Below are positions 8,164-17,662 of a DNA stretch of 27,140 nucleotides, in pieces. A model generated the notes under the pieces. That model was not told the DNA's origin, searched no databases, and worked only from the letters and a program-made list of their open reading frames with translations. How positions within the stretch are numbered: the first letter of the stretch is position 1; each line of letters opens with the position of its first letter. Made by a program: the position numbers and the translations under genes. This DNA comes from Zymomonas sp. (lineage in GTDB: Bacteria > Pseudomonadota > Alphaproteobacteria > Sphingomonadales > Sphingomonadaceae). The stretch covers positions 1-27,140 of the forward strand of contig JAIYAJ010000202.1 of the NCBI GenBank assembly GCA_027489105.1. Direction: 5' to 3'.

Positions 8164-9909
8164 TCAAGCCGCGCGACGGCGGAGCGCGACGGCGGAAACG
8201 GTGAACTGCGCAACGCTGCGGGTGAGGCAGCGCCCCTGCCCCAGCAGGTCGCGTGCCGCTGCGGCCGATTGCTCGACCATTGCAGCGTTTTGCTGGGTCA
8301 GCGCGTCGATCTCGCCGACCGACTTGTCGACCTGAGCCACGCGCTGCGCTTGGATCGATGAGCCCGCAGCCATCTGCTCGGCCATGCCCCGGGCTGCTTC
8401 CACACGGCCGATCACGGTCGCCAGCAGGCCGGATGCACGCTCGACGAGGGTGACCCCCCCTGCCACGGCTTGGGTCGTGGCAGAAATCCCACCCTTGATC
8501 CGTCCGGCGGCATCGGCACAGCGTTCGGACAGGGCCCGCACTTCGTTTGCGACCACGGCAAAGCCACGCCCCGCCTCTCCCGCGCGCGAAGCCTCGACGC
8601 CGGCATTCAGTGCAAGAAGGTTTGTCTGGAACGCAATGCCATCGATCAGGTCGACCAAGGCCTCGATGGCTTTCGACGCGTCGGCCACGCGACCGATCGC
8701 TGCGATCGCTTCGCCCACCGTCGCCTCGGCCAGTGCCACATCGTCATGGGCTCGACAAACCGCTTCGCTCACATGACTGGCCTGTCGTTGCGTCTCGATC
8801 AACGATGTCGAGATGTCCGACAAAGTGGTGGACGAAACTGCGAGTTTGGCGGCCTGATGCTCGGTGCGCTGCGCCAGATCATGCGACGCCGAATCGATCT
8901 GGACGGACGCGGTCTCAACGCTGCTCGCGGCAGTGGCGACACCCTCGATCACGCTGGAGAGCGACTCGCAGGCATCGTTGAAGTCATGACGAAGCGCCTC
9001 GAAGCTCTCCGGAAAAGGATGTTCGATGCGAAAGGCGAGATCGCCTGCGCTCAACGCGCGAAGCGCTTCCGCCATGGCGTCGGCCATCTCCTGCTGCTCG
9101 GCGGAGGAGCGCCGAAGCTGTGCTTCCGCTGTGGCGCGCGCGATTCCTGCTTCGCGAAACTTCTCGACGGACCGCGCCATGGACCCGATCTCATCGCGGC
9201 GTTCGCGCCCCTCCAGAACGGCTTGCGCGCGCCCCTCGGCCAGGTCTCTCATCACCGATGCCGTCCCGCTGATGGCGACAACGACACGGCGGTCGAGCCA
9301 GATAACTGCCCCGAACAAGGCGGCGAAAAACACCAAGGCGGCACCGGCCATCACCAGCAGCGCATTGCGCAGCCGTGCCGCGACCGCCTCCGTGAGCCCA
9401 TGTTGATAGTCACGGCTCTGACGGACCAGACTATCGACGGCGCGGCGATGGGCCGCGTAGTAGGCGTCGAGCCGACTGCGGCTGACTGCTGCCATTGCGT
9501 CGTTGCCCGAGCGAAGAGCAGGGAGAAAGGACCGATCGAGCTCGGACCAGTAGCGCCCGGCGGTGGCTGTCACCGTCTCTATCGACCTGCGCAGATCCTC
9601 CGGGATATCGGCCGACTGCCAATAGGCCCTGCGCTCGCGGAAGTCCCGCTCCAGCGCAGCCATCTTGCCTGTCAGGCGCGACACCGATGCCGGGTTGCTG
9701 CTGGCGCGGCTGACCTCGAGTTGCGCTTCGATGATAAAGAGCGGGGGCGGTAGAATGTCCGCGATAAGGTCGCTAGCCTGACGGTCGGCGATATAGGATG
9801 GGCCGCCGATCCTGACCTGTTGCAGCATCAGTATCGACAGACCCACGCATGTCAGGAAAATGATGGCGAGCGCCCCCGCCCCCCATCTGCAAGTTCCACC
9901 TATCCCCAT
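8164..9909 (-). CDS. Methyl-accepting chemotaxis protein
   Basis: A 581-residue transmembrane chemoreceptor. It has a membrane helix at about residues 11-31, a helical periplasmic sensor of about 150 residues containing [12 protein letters not shown] (near 51-62), a second helix at about 183-205, a HAMP domain at about 206-258 and a second HAMP-like segment at about 270-322. The signalling domain carries the conserved hairpin tip [20 protein letters not shown] at about 425-444, which docks CheA and CheW. There is no CheR/CheB-tethering pentapeptide at the C-terminus. GGGGGAG six bases upstream supports the ATG at 9909. No che or flagellar genes are nearby, so this is an orphan receptor; its ligand is unknown. 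pyrG lies 106 bases upstream on the same strand. Confidence 0.93.
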   Translation of the reverse strand: MGIGGTCRWGAGALAIIFLTCVGLSILMLQQVRIGGPSYIADRQASDLIADILPPPLFIIEAQLEVSRASSNPASVSRLTGKMAALERDFRERRAYWQSADIPEDLRRSIETVTATAGRYWSELDRSFLPALRSGNDAMAAVSRSRLDAYYAAHRRAVDSLVRQSRDYQHGLTEAVAARLRNALLVMAGAALVFFAALFGAVIWLDRRVVVAISGTASVMRDLAEGRAQAVLEGRERRDEIGSMARSVEKFREAGIARATAEAQLRRSSAEQQEMADAMAEALRALSAGDLAFRIEHPFPESFEALRHDFNDACESLSSVIEGVATAASSVETASVQIDSASHDLAQRTEHQAAKLAVSSTTLSDISTSLIETQRQASHVSEAVCRAHDDVALAEATVGEAIAAIGRVADASKAIEALVDLIDGIAFQTNLLALNAGVEASRAGEAGRGFAVVANEVRALSERCADAAGRIKGGISATTQAVAGGVTLVERASGLLATVIGRVEAARGMAEQMAAGSSIQAQRVAQVDKSVGEIDALTQQNAAMVEQSAAAARDLLGQGRCLTRSVAQFTVSAVALRRRAA

Positions 9910-10015
9910 GACGTCTCCCCCGAGCAGCCGAAGCGCAAACTCGACGAAGGTCTTACGTATTATTCCCTAAGCAATCCTTTGCGGCCGAACCATGCAACAG
10001 GACCGGTCTACAGAA

Positions 10016-11650
10016 TCAGACCAGCCGGCTCTGATTCACCGCCGCTTCGATGAAGCTGCGGAACAGCGGGTGCGGGTCGAACGGCTTGCTCTTGAGCTCG
10101 GGGTGGAACTGCACGCCGACGAACCAGGGATGGTCGGGCCGCTCCACCACCTCGGGCAGTTCGCCATCGGGCGACATGCCGGAGAAGACGAGGCCGCCCT
10201 TTTCGAGCTGATCGCGATAGCCTGCATTCACCTCATAGCGGTGACGGTGCCGCTCGGAGATGGTCGTGCTGCCATAAATGGATGCGGCATGGCTGTTGCC
10301 CGCCAGCACCGCGTCATAGGCGCCGAGTCGCATGGTGCCGCCCATGTCGCCACCGGCTTCCCGCTTCTGGCGCCCGGCTTCAGTCATCCATTCGGTGATC
10401 AGGCCGACGACCGGCTCCTCGGTCGCGCCGAACTCCGTCGTCGACGCAGCCGCGATGCCGGCCGTATTCCGTGCGCCCTCGATGCAGGCCATCTGCATGC
10501 CGAGGCAGATACCGAAATAGGGCACTCCGCGTTCACGCGCGAATCGGACGGCCGCGATCTTGCCCTCAGAGCCACGCTCGCCGAAACCGCCGGGAACGAG
10601 AATCGCATGCATCGGCTCGAGCTGGGCAGCGATCGCCGCTTCGTCCTGCTCGAACAGCTCGGCATCGATCCAGCGGATATTGACCTTCACCCGATTGGCG
10701 ATGCCGCCATGGACCAGAGCCTCGTGAAGCGATTTATAGGCATCCAGCAGCCCGACATATTTGCCGACCACGCCTACCGTGACCTCGCCCTCCGGATTCT
10801 CCAGGCGATCGATGATCTCGCTCCAGCGCGACAGGTCCGGCTCACCCTGAGGTGCGATGCCGAAGGCGGCAAGCACGGCCTCGTCGAGCCCCTCGTCATG
10901 ATATTGCAGCGGCACGCCATAGATGCTGCTCGCATCGAGTGCGGGAATCACCGCTTCCTTGGCAACGTTGCAGAACAGCGCGATCTTGGCGCGCTCGCCC
11001 TCGGGAAGCGGCCGATCGCACCGGCAGACCAGCACGTCGGGCTGGATCCCCAGCGAGGTCAGGTCGCGAACGCTGTGCTGCGTCGGCTTGGTCTTCAGTT
11101 CACCGGCCGCCGCGATATAGGGCACCAGCGTCAGGTGGACGAAGACCGAATTGCCGCGGCCCAGATCGTTGCGCAACTGGCGGATCGCCTCGATGAAGGG
11201 CAGCGATTCGATGTCGCCGACGGTGCCGCCGATCTCGCACAGGACGAAATCGAGATCGTCGGTGTCGGCGCGGGCGAATTCCTTGATCGCGTCGGTGACG
11301 TGCGGAATGACCTGCACGGTCGCGCCAAGATAGTCGCCGCGACGCTCCTTCTGGATGATCGTCTGATAGATTCGCCCTGAGGTGACATTGTCCGACTGCC
11401 GGCCGGGAACACCGGTAAAGCGCTCATAATGGCCAAGGTCGAGATCGGTCTCCGCCCCGTCGTCGGTCACATAGACCTCACCATGCTGGTAAGGCGACAT
11501 CGTGCCGGGATCGACGTTCAGATAGGGATCGAACTTACGGATGCGGACCTTGTAGCCGCGCGCCTGGAGCAGGGCAGCAAGGCTTGCTGCCATGAGACCT
11601 TTACCAAGCGAGGAGACCACGCCGCCGGTGATGAAAATGAACCGCGCCAT
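10016..11650 (-). CDS. pyrG: CTP synthase
   Basis: A 544-residue enzyme that makes CTP from UTP, ATP and glutamine. The N-terminal synthetase domain starts [19 protein letters not shown] with the nucleotide-binding loop and continues to about residue 270. The C-terminal class I glutamine amidotransferase domain has the triad Cys382 (GICLGMQ), His516 and Glu518 (VQFHPELK). The length is typical of the family. The start at 11650 has no obvious Shine-Dalgarno sequence. tpiA and secG lie upstream on the same strand. In many alphaproteobacteria kdsA or eno follows pyrG; here an orphan chemoreceptor gene follows instead. Confidence 0.98.
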   Translation of the reverse strand: MARFIFITGGVVSSLGKGLMAASLAALLQARGYKVRIRKFDPYLNVDPGTMSPYQHGEVYVTDDGAETDLDLGHYERFTGVPGRQSDNVTSGRIYQTIIQKERRGDYLGATVQVIPHVTDAIKEFARADTDDLDFVLCEIGGTVGDIESLPFIEAIRQLRNDLGRGNSVFVHLTLVPYIAAAGELKTKPTQHSVRDLTSLGIQPDVLVCRCDRPLPEGERAKIALFCNVAKEAVIPALDASSIYGVPLQYHDEGLDEAVLAAFGIAPQGEPDLSRWSEIIDRLENPEGEVTVGVVGKYVGLLDAYKSLHEALVHGGIANRVKVNIRWIDAELFEQDEAAIAAQLEPMHAILVPGGFGERGSEGKIAAVRFARERGVPYFGICLGMQMACIEGARNTAGIAAASTTEFGATEEPVVGLITEWMTEAGRQKREAGGDMGGTMRLGAYDAVLAGNSHAASIYGSTTISERHRHRYEVNAGYRDQLEKGGLVFSGMSPDGELPEVVERPDHPWFVGVQFHPELKSKPFDPHPLFRSFIEAAVNQSRLV

Positions 11651-11747
11651 GGGAGGATGGGTTTAGTCGCGCGAGGGGGCGAAGGGCAAGGTGGGCATTC
11701 CTTCTTTTCGATAAAAACTGTGGACCAATTCGACGGCCCAATCAGAC

Positions 11748-11778
11748 GAGGCCCCCGGTGCAGGCACCGGAAGCCCTC
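11748..11778 (-). terminator. Hairpin in the secG-pyrG spacer
   Basis: A strong inverted repeat, with GCACCGG and CCGGTGC cores and partly paired flanks (GAGG and CCTC ends), lies 19 bases past the secG stop. No T-run follows on the minus strand, so it may be a Rho-dependent stop, a processing site or an mRNA stabiliser rather than an intrinsic terminator. Confidence 0.4.
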
Positions 11779-11797
11779 CGCTCCAGGACATGTTGCG

Positions 11798-12163
11798 TTA
11801 TTGCGGCGTTGTGCCGTTCAGGATCACGTCACCGCCCTGCGCTGCCGCGGCAGCGAGCGGATCGTCGGTCGGGGCGGCGGGCGCCGGAGCCGATGTGCCA
11901 GTCTTGCCGACGAGCGATGTGTCGACCTTCGATGGCGAACGCTCGACCGATGCCAGCGCCGCAAGCGCGATACTCAGCACCACGAAGATCGTCGCGAGAA
12001 TCGCGGTCATCCGCGTCAGAAAGTCGGCTGCACCGCGCGCGCTCATCAGTCCTGCCGGGCTGCCGCCCGAGGCCAGCCCACCACCTTCCGAGCGCTGCAC
12101 GAGAATCACCCCCACGAGGGCGACAGCGACGATCAGATGGATGACGAGCAGGAAGGTGAACAT
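11798..12163 (-). CDS. secG: Preprotein translocase subunit SecG
   Basis: A 121-residue inner-membrane protein that assists SecYE/SecA during protein export. Two hydrophobic helices lie at about residues 3-20 and 52-72. The cytoplasmic loop between them carries the family pattern LVQRSEGGGLASGG, and SARGAADFLTRMTAILATIF begins the second helix. The C-terminal tail is Ala/Pro-rich and variable, as is usual in alphaproteobacteria. It sits between tpiA and pyrG, a frequent order in this class. The ATG at 12163 is the natural start, although no strong ribosome binding site is seen. The identification is secure. Confidence 0.95.
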   Translation of the reverse strand: MFTFLLVIHLIVAVALVGVILVQRSEGGGLASGGSPAGLMSARGAADFLTRMTAILATIFVVLSIALAALASVERSPSKVDTSLVGKTGTSAPAPAAPTDDPLAAAAAQGGDVILNGTTPQ

Positions 12164-12207
12164 TGCGGGCTTTCGATATCAACGTGCGGCGCATCTAGTC
12201 CATCGGC

Positions 12208-12228
12208 GGCGAAGGTTCAACCTTCGCC
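12208..12228 (-). other. Near-perfect hairpin between tpiA and secG
   Basis: GGCGAAGG and CCTTCGCC form an 8-bp stem around a five-base loop, starting about five bases after the tpiA stop. On the minus strand no T-run follows. It may slow 3' decay of tpiA mRNA or partly terminate before secG. The structure is seen directly; its function is inference. Confidence 0.45.
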
Positions 12229-12233
12229 CCGAG

Positions 12234-12986
12234 TCACGCGCTGGCAGCAACTGCGCCTGCGATGATCGGCACGAACTGAGCGGCGGTCAGGCTCGCGCCA
12301 CCGACCAGAGCACCGTCGACATCGGCCACGGCGAGCAACTCCCTGGCATTGTCGGGTTTCACCGATCCACCGTAGAGAATACGGACCTTGGCACCTTCGG
12401 CTGCCAACAGCGCTGTTAGCTTTGCCCTGATGGCCGCATGCATCGCCGCGACATCGGCGGTGGACGGCGTGCGGCCGGTTCCGATCGCCCAGACCGGCTC
12501 ATAAGCGACGACGAGCGTGGCACCGGTGCCCTCGCTCGGGATCGAACCGTCGAGCTGCGACGCGACGACGGCTTCGGCCTCGCCGGCGTCGCGCTGCGCC
12601 TCGGTCTCGCCCACACAGACGATGGCGGTGAGGCCCGCCGCGATGGCGGCACTCGCCTTGGCGCGCACCTCGGCATCGGTCTCATGCTGATCGGCGCGCC
12701 TTTCGCTATGTCCGACGATCACCAGCTTGGCACCGGCTTCCGCCAGCATGGATGCGCTGACGCATCCGGTGTGGGCGCCTTTTGCCTGACCATGACAGTC
12801 CTGCGCACCGATCGCGAGCTGCGGTGTCCGGGCAGCAGCGGCTGCAATCAGCGTGAAGGGCGGGCAGATCGCGACATCGACTGCGGCATGGCTCGCGGCA
12901 GCCGCCGCAATCTCATCCAGCTCGGCCAGCGCGGTGAGCGATCCGTTCATCTTCCAGTTGCCAGCGACGAGCTTGCGCAAAGCCAT
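12234..12986 (-). CDS. tpiA: Triosephosphate isomerase
   Basis: A 250-residue TIM-barrel enzyme that interconverts dihydroxyacetone phosphate and glyceraldehyde 3-phosphate in central carbon metabolism. Catalytic residues are visible: Lys12 in GNWKMNG, His93 in IVGHSERR and Glu163 in [12 protein letters not shown]. The phosphate-binding [12 protein letters not shown] lies near the C-terminus. The length is standard. GGAGGGG lies six bases before the ATG at 12986 and supports the start. It is the first gene of tpiA-secG-pyrG and is divergent from ppiD with a 161-base spacer that probably holds both promoters. Confidence 0.98.
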   Translation of the reverse strand: MALRKLVAGNWKMNGSLTALAELDEIAAAAASHAAVDVAICPPFTLIAAAAARTPQLAIGAQDCHGQAKGAHTGCVSASMLAEAGAKLVIVGHSERRADQHETDAEVRAKASAAIAAGLTAIVCVGETEAQRDAGEAEAVVASQLDGSIPSEGTGATLVVAYEPVWAIGTGRTPSTADVAAMHAAIRAKLTALLAAEGAKVRILYGGSVKPDNARELLAVADVDGALVGGASLTAAQFVPIIAGAVAASA

Positions 12987-13147
12987 GATCTACCCCTCCG
13001 ATATGTCGAGCGCCCCTTAAGCGGCAGGACCGCAGCACGCAACCGCGAGCGCGGCCGCGCCTGCGTCCCGCAGCGGCGGACGTTGCGGAGGCCGGGAATG
13101 CCCCCTATGGCAGCGCTCATGCCAGTCACGTTCATACGGACCGCCCG

Positions 13148-15079
13148 ATGATTTCCTTTTTCCGCCGTGCCCTCTCCTCCTGGATCGTCCTCGGCCTGCT
13201 GGCCCTGATCATGGTCGCCTTCATCATCACCGGGGTCGAATCGCCGTCGATGCTGGGCGGCGGCGGGGGCGGCGCGACCGTCGCCAAGGTCGATGGCAAG
13301 AAGATCAGCGCGCTCGAACTCACCAACCGTGTCCGCAACCAGATCGACGGCCTGCGCCGCGAACGGCCGGAGATCGATGCACAGAGCTTCCTCGCTTCGG
13401 GCGGCTTCGAGCAGGTCCTGAACGGCATGATCAACGCCCGCGCCATGGAAGCCTGGGGCAAGGATCAGGGCTTCGCGATCAGCAAGCGCATGGTCGACGC
13501 CGAAATCGCGGGCATGCAGGGCTTCCGCAATGTTGCCGGCCAGTTCGACGAGACCGTGATGCGCACCGTGCTCGCCCAGGCCCGCATCAGCGAAAAGGAA
13601 TTGCGCGCGGACATCGCGGGCGAGATCATCCGCAACCAGATCCTGACGCCCGCCGCCGCGCTCGCACCGGTTCCGTCGAAGATGGCGCGTCCCTATGCGG
13701 CGCTGCTGATGGAGGTCCGCGAGGGTTCGGTCGGGATCATCCCGCTGGCGCTGGTGGCAAACAAGACCCAGCCGAGCGACGCCGACGTGGCCGCCGCCTA
13801 TAAGGCCAACATCGCTGCCTATACCCGCCCCGAGGCGCGCGTGCTTCGCTATGCGGCGTTCGGCGAGGCGCAGCTGGCCGACAAGGCGAAGCCGACCGAG
13901 CAGGATATCGCGACCTATTACCGCGAAAATGCCGACAGCTTCGCCGCGCGCGAGACCCGGACGATCGCGCAGATCATCGCGCCGACCCAGCAGGCGGCCC
14001 AGACGATCGCCGCCTCCGTCAAGGGTGGCGCCAGCATGGCCGCTGCTGCCGCCAAGGCCGGGCTCGAAGCCTCGACGATCGCAGATCAGCAGAAGAAGGA
14101 CTATAGCGAGTCGGCAGGCGCAGCCGCCGCAGACCAGGCCTTCGCCGCCGCGAAGGGCGCGGTTGTGGGGCCGATCAAGGGGGCGTTCGGCTGGTATGTG
14201 CTCAAGGTCGAAGGCGTCGCCGGCAAGCCGGGCAAGACGCTCGACCAGGCCCGCGCCGAAATCCTGCCGGTCCTCCAGCGCCAGAAGATGCAGGAAGCGT
14301 TGTCCGAGCTCGCCGGAAAGATAGAGGATGCCATCGCGGACGGCAGCAGCTTCGCCGAAATCGCTGCGGCCAATAAGCTGGCGATCAAGGAAACCCCGGC
14401 CCTGCTGTCGAACGGCACCGCGATCGATCAGCCCGGCTGGAAGGCCCCGCCCGAGGTGAGCGCGCTGCTCAAGACCGGCTTCGAGGCCGCCGCCGACGAT
14501 CGCCCCACGGTCGAGACGGTGATCCGCGACCAGAGCTATGCGCTGATGAACGTCGCGAAGATCATTCCGCCGACACCGCTCCCGCTGGCGCAGGTCCGCG
14601 AAGCCGTCATCCGCGACCTGGTCATCAAGCGCGCGCAGCAGCGGGCCAAGGCGGTCGGAGACAAGATCGTCGCGGCCGTCAACGCGGGCACCCCGCTCGC
14701 CAAGGCGATGGCCGACAGCGGTGTGGCGCTTCCGCCGGTGCAGCCGAGCCGGGCGCGCCAGCTCGACATCATCAGAGCCCAGCAGGCAGGCCAGCCAATC
14801 CCCGAGCCACTACGTGCCATGTTCGCGCTGCAGCCGGGCAAGGCTCGCCTCGTCACCGGCAATCAGGGCGCCTATTTCGTGACCGTTCTGAACAGGGTCG
14901 ACCGCGGCGACCTGTCGCAGGCGGCGGCGCTCGTCGGCGTCACGCAGCAGGAACTGACCCGCTCCTACACGCCCGAGCTGGGCGACCAGCTGATCCGCGC
15001 CGCGCGCGACGAGGTGGACGTGAAGCGCTATCCCGACGCCATCACGGCGACCAAGCGCCAGATCGCCACACCGCAATAA
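13148..15079 (+). CDS. ppiD: PpiD/SurA-type peptidylprolyl isomerase, membrane-anchored periplasmic chaperone
   Basis: A 643-residue protein with a short cytoplasmic N-terminus, one membrane anchor at about residues 11-30 (SWIVLGLLALIMVAFIITGV), a glycine-rich linker (about 37-44), a SurA-N-like chaperone region (about 45-240), a parvulin-like rotamase domain (about 260-375, with FGWYVLKVEGV) and a long helical C-terminal part. It would help newly exported proteins fold at the periplasmic side of the Sec translocon. The gene is oriented away from tpiA and is followed after 15 bases by trpE. The parvulin domain looks divergent, so isomerase activity is not certain. The ATG at 13148 is supported by the match of MISFFRRALSSW to family N-termini; the ribosome binding site is weak. 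Confidence 0.9.
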   Translation: MISFFRRALSSWIVLGLLALIMVAFIITGVESPSMLGGGGGGATVAKVDGKKISALELTNRVRNQIDGLRRERPEIDAQSFLASGGFEQVLNGMINARAMEAWGKDQGFAISKRMVDAEIAGMQGFRNVAGQFDETVMRTVLAQARISEKELRADIAGEIIRNQILTPAAALAPVPSKMARPYAALLMEVREGSVGIIPLALVANKTQPSDADVAAAYKANIAAYTRPEARVLRYAAFGEAQLADKAKPTEQDIATYYRENADSFAARETRTIAQIIAPTQQAAQTIAASVKGGASMAAAAAKAGLEASTIADQQKKDYSESAGAAAADQAFAAAKGAVVGPIKGAFGWYVLKVEGVAGKPGKTLDQARAEILPVLQRQKMQEALSELAGKIEDAIADGSSFAEIAAANKLAIKETPALLSNGTAIDQPGWKAPPEVSALLKTGFEAAADDRPTVETVIRDQSYALMNVAKIIPPTPLPLAQVREAVIRDLVIKRAQQRAKAVGDKIVAAVNAGTPLAKAMADSGVALPPVQPSRARQLDIIRAQQAGQPIPEPLRAMFALQPGKARLVTGNQGAYFVTVLNRVDRGDLSQAAALVGVTQQELTRSYTPELGDQLIRAARDEVDVKRYPDAITATKRQIATPQ

Positions 15080-15094
15080 GGGACAGGCAAAGGG

Positions 15095-16606
15095 ATGGAC
15101 GCGCGCGATCAGGCTGCCCTCGAAGCCTTGGCCCGGGGCAAACCGGCGCTCGTCTGGCGTACCCAGGTCGCCGACTGCGACACGCCGGTCGCTGCCGCGC
15201 TCAAGCTGATCGTTCCCGGGCGGGGTGATTTCCTGCTGGAGTCGGTCGAGGGCGGCGCGGTACGCGGCCGCTATTCGCTGCTGGGCCTTGCGCCCGATCT
15301 GCTGTTCAGAGCGCGAGGTAACAGCGCAGAAATCAACCGCGAATGGGCGACCCGGCCCGACGCGTTCGAGCCGCTGCCTGGCGGCGCGCTGACGGAGATG
15401 CGACGGCTGGTGACCAGCTGCCGGATGGACGTCCCTGAAGGACTGCCCCGCGCGCTCGCCTGTCTGGTCGGCTATTTCGCCTATGAAACGATCGGCCTGG
15501 TCGAGAAGCTGCCGCGCGCACCCGTCAATCCGCTCGACCTGCCCGACATGCTGTTCGCGCGGCCGACCCTGATCCTGATCTTCGATCGCCTCGCCGACCA
15601 GTTGTTCCTCGTCGCGCCTCTGTGGCCAGACAGTCCCGGTTCACCGGAAGCCAAGGTGGCAGGCGCAATCGAGCGAATCGAAGCGCAGGCGGCGACCCTC
15701 ACGGGCACGCTGCCGCCGCGTCCGACCGTCGATGTGCCCGATCCCTCCACGGTCGCCGCTACGCCGCAGCTTGAACCCGGCCGCTATGCCGCGATGGTGG
15801 ACCGCGCAAAGGGCTATATCGGTGCGGGAGACATATTCCAGGTCGTGCTCGCCCAGCGCTTCACCGTCGATTTTCCGCTGCCGCCGGTCGACCTCTATCG
15901 CGCGCTGCGACGGATCAACCCGTCACCCTTCCTCTATTTCCTCGACCTGCCCGGCTTCGCCCTGATCGGTTCGTCCCCGGAAATTCTGGTGCGGGCACGC
16001 GACGGTGAGGTCACGATCCGGCCGATTGCGGGCACCCGCCCGCGCGGCGCGACGTCGCTGGAGGATAGCGCGAACCGCGAGAGCCTGCTCGCCGATCCCA
16101 AGGAGCGCGCCGAACATCTGATGCTGCTCGACCTGGGGCGTAACGATGTCGGCCGGGTTGCGGTGGCCGGGACTGTCGAAGTCACCGACAGTTATACGGT
16201 CGAGCATTACAGCCATGTGATGCATATCGTCTCGAACGTCGTTGGTCGGCTCGACCCATCCAAGGATGCCCTCGACGCTCTGTTCGCCGGCTTTCCCGCT
16301 GGCACGGTTTCCGGCGCCCCCAAGGTCCGCGCCTGCGAGATCATCGCCGAGCTCGAGCCCGAGGCACGCGGCGCCTATGCCGGCGGCGTCGGCTATTTCT
16401 CCCCCGACGGGTCGATGGACAGCTGCATCGTGCTGCGTACCGCCGTGGTGAAGGACGGCGTGATGCACGTCCAGGCCGGTGCTGGCATCGTCGCTGATAG
16501 CGACCCCGCCTATGAGCAGCGCGAATGTGAAGCCAAGGCTGGCGCCCTGATCGCGGCAGCGCGGGAGGCAATCAAGCATGCCGGCGAGGCAAGCTACGGC
16601 CAGTAG
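15095..16606 (+). CDS. trpE: Anthranilate synthase component I
   Basis: A 503-residue chorismate-binding enzyme that makes anthranilate, the first committed step of tryptophan synthesis, using ammonia from the TrpG glutaminase. The N-terminal LLES element at about residues 48-51 (FLLESVEGG) and RYSLLG are part of the tryptophan feedback site. The catalytic C-terminal half has GDIFQVVLAQRF, PIAGTRPRGAT, LMLLDLGRNDVGRVA, AGTVSGAPKVRA and GGVGYFSPDGSMD. It follows ppiD by 15 bases and is probably co-transcribed with it. Unusually, trpG, trpD and trpC do not follow; the next gene is an outer-membrane protein. AAAGGG lies directly before the ATG at 15095. Confidence 0.97.
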   Translation: MDARDQAALEALARGKPALVWRTQVADCDTPVAAALKLIVPGRGDFLLESVEGGAVRGRYSLLGLAPDLLFRARGNSAEINREWATRPDAFEPLPGGALTEMRRLVTSCRMDVPEGLPRALACLVGYFAYETIGLVEKLPRAPVNPLDLPDMLFARPTLILIFDRLADQLFLVAPLWPDSPGSPEAKVAGAIERIEAQAATLTGTLPPRPTVDVPDPSTVAATPQLEPGRYAAMVDRAKGYIGAGDIFQVVLAQRFTVDFPLPPVDLYRALRRINPSPFLYFLDLPGFALIGSSPEILVRARDGEVTIRPIAGTRPRGATSLEDSANRESLLADPKERAEHLMLLDLGRNDVGRVAVAGTVEVTDSYTVEHYSHVMHIVSNVVGRLDPSKDALDALFAGFPAGTVSGAPKVRACEIIAELEPEARGAYAGGVGYFSPDGSMDSCIVLRTAVVKDGVMHVQAGAGIVADSDPAYEQRECEAKAGALIAAAREAIKHAGEASYGQ

Positions 16607-16705
16607 CTGTGATGTATTTCACTTTTCAGCAAAAATTCGCAGTTGTGTCGTTTGTGCATCACATCGTTTTTCTTGCTTGCACTCAGGATCGAAATGCTGT
16701 GGGAA

Positions 16706-16728
16706 CCGTTACCGCTGTGCCGTAACGG
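16706..16728 (+). promoter_or_regulatory. Inverted repeat in the leader of the outer-membrane protein gene
   Basis: CCGTTAC, nine bases, then GTAACGG form a 7-bp perfect inverted repeat 20 bases before the barrel-protein ATG, in an unusually AT-rich 142-base spacer. It could be a 5' mRNA hairpin or an operator. No clear -35/-10 pair was identified. Confidence 0.35.
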
Positions 16729-16748
16729 CAGCAGAAAGGGTTTTTCAC

Positions 16749-17588
16749 ATGCGATTTTTCCTCACGACCACTGCGGCGGCCGGACTGGTAGCCGCGATGG
16801 CTGCGAGCGCCGCCTCGGCGCAGGACGTGGCCTCGAGCAACTGGACCGGTTTCTATGTCGGTGGCCAGCTCGGCTATAACTGGCAGCCGACGGACGGCGA
16901 CGAAGTCGTTTCGTTCGACCGTAACCTCGACGGCAATTTCGGCGACGCCTTCCCGAACTTCTCGCCGGGCTTCTGCGGCGGCGCGCCGACCTCGGCTCGT
17001 CCGACCACGGGCTGCTCCAAGGACAATGACTCGACCGCGTGGAAGCTGCACGCCGGCTACGACTATCAGTTCGGCGACACGTCGGGCCCGGTCGTCGGCC
17101 TGATCGCGGAATATGGCAAGTCGTACCTGTACGACAACGTCACCGCCTTCAGCACCACTCCGGCCGTTTACAAGCTGCAGGCGAAGCTGAAGAGCGACGG
17201 CGCCATCCGCGCCCGCGCCGGTTACTCGTTCGAGACCGGCACGCTGATCTACGGCACCGGCGGTGCGGCCTATGGCAAGATCCGCAACAGCTTCTCGATG
17301 TCGAACACGGTCAACAGCGCGACCGTCAACGACCCGACGAAGAATGCCTGGGGCTGGACCTATGGCGGCGGTATCGAGCAGAAGATCGGCAACTTCTCGG
17401 TCGGCGCGCTCTACACCTTTACCGCACTGAAGAACAACGACAGCACGGTCCGCATCGGCTCGCTCGCCGGCGTTACAACCGCGACCAACCCGTTCATTGC
17501 GCAGAACGCCGCAGGTACCGACTTCCAGCGTTCGTTCAGCAAGTTCGCGTTCCACTCGGTTCGCGCGACCGTCAGCTATCGCTTCTGA
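16749..17588 (+). CDS. Outer-membrane beta-barrel protein (Omp25/31-like)
   Basis: A 279-residue secreted protein. A signal peptide covers residues 1-24, with predicted cleavage after ASA and before QDVASS. The mature part opens with NWTGFYVGGQLGYNW, the hallmark of alphaproteobacterial Omp25/31 small porin-like barrels, shows alternating strands (such as GAIRARAGYSFETGTLIYGTGGAAYG) and ends with the aromatic outer-membrane sorting signal VSYRF. Two cysteines (in FCGG and GCSK) probably form an extracellular-loop disulfide. I chose the ATG at 16749 because the signal peptide starts there and AAAGGG lies seven bases upstream; the open frame reaches back to 16578 but that part overlaps trpE and is not family-like. 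Codon use is strongly biased, which suggests high expression. An intrinsic terminator follows. Confidence 0.92.
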   Translation: MRFFLTTTAAAGLVAAMAASAASAQDVASSNWTGFYVGGQLGYNWQPTDGDEVVSFDRNLDGNFGDAFPNFSPGFCGGAPTSARPTTGCSKDNDSTAWKLHAGYDYQFGDTSGPVVGLIAEYGKSYLYDNVTAFSTTPAVYKLQAKLKSDGAIRARAGYSFETGTLIYGTGGAAYGKIRNSFSMSNTVNSATVNDPTKNAWGWTYGGGIEQKIGNFSVGALYTFTALKNNDSTVRIGSLAGVTTATNPFIAQNAAGTDFQRSFSKFAFHSVRATVSYRF

Positions 17589-17606
17589 CGATCGGCTATC
17601 GCCTGT

Positions 17607-17646
17607 AAAAAAGGGCCGACGGAGCGATCCGCCGGCCCTTTTTCTT
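17607..17646 (+). terminator. Bidirectional intrinsic terminator
   Basis: AAAAAAGGGCCG and a few further bases pair with CGGCCCTTTTT around an AGCGAT loop. A T-run follows the stem on the plus strand, and an A-run on the other side gives a T-run for the minus strand. It terminates the outer-membrane protein gene and can also stop degP transcription arriving from the right. Confidence 0.9.
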
Positions 17647-17662
17647 TGCCTGCGTCAGATGG

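Noticed and set aside
8470..9753. 427-codon plus-strand open frame opposite the chemoreceptor
   Set aside because: Antisense to a clear receptor; low-quality composition and no recognisable domain.
9992..11380. 462-codon plus-strand open frame opposite pyrG
   Set aside because: Shadow of pyrG; its length is explained by lack of stops in GC-rich antisense frames.
16608..16663. TGTGATG and CATCACA as a CRP-type operator
   Set aside because: The half-sites are about 42 bases apart, far more than the six-base spacing of a CRP site.
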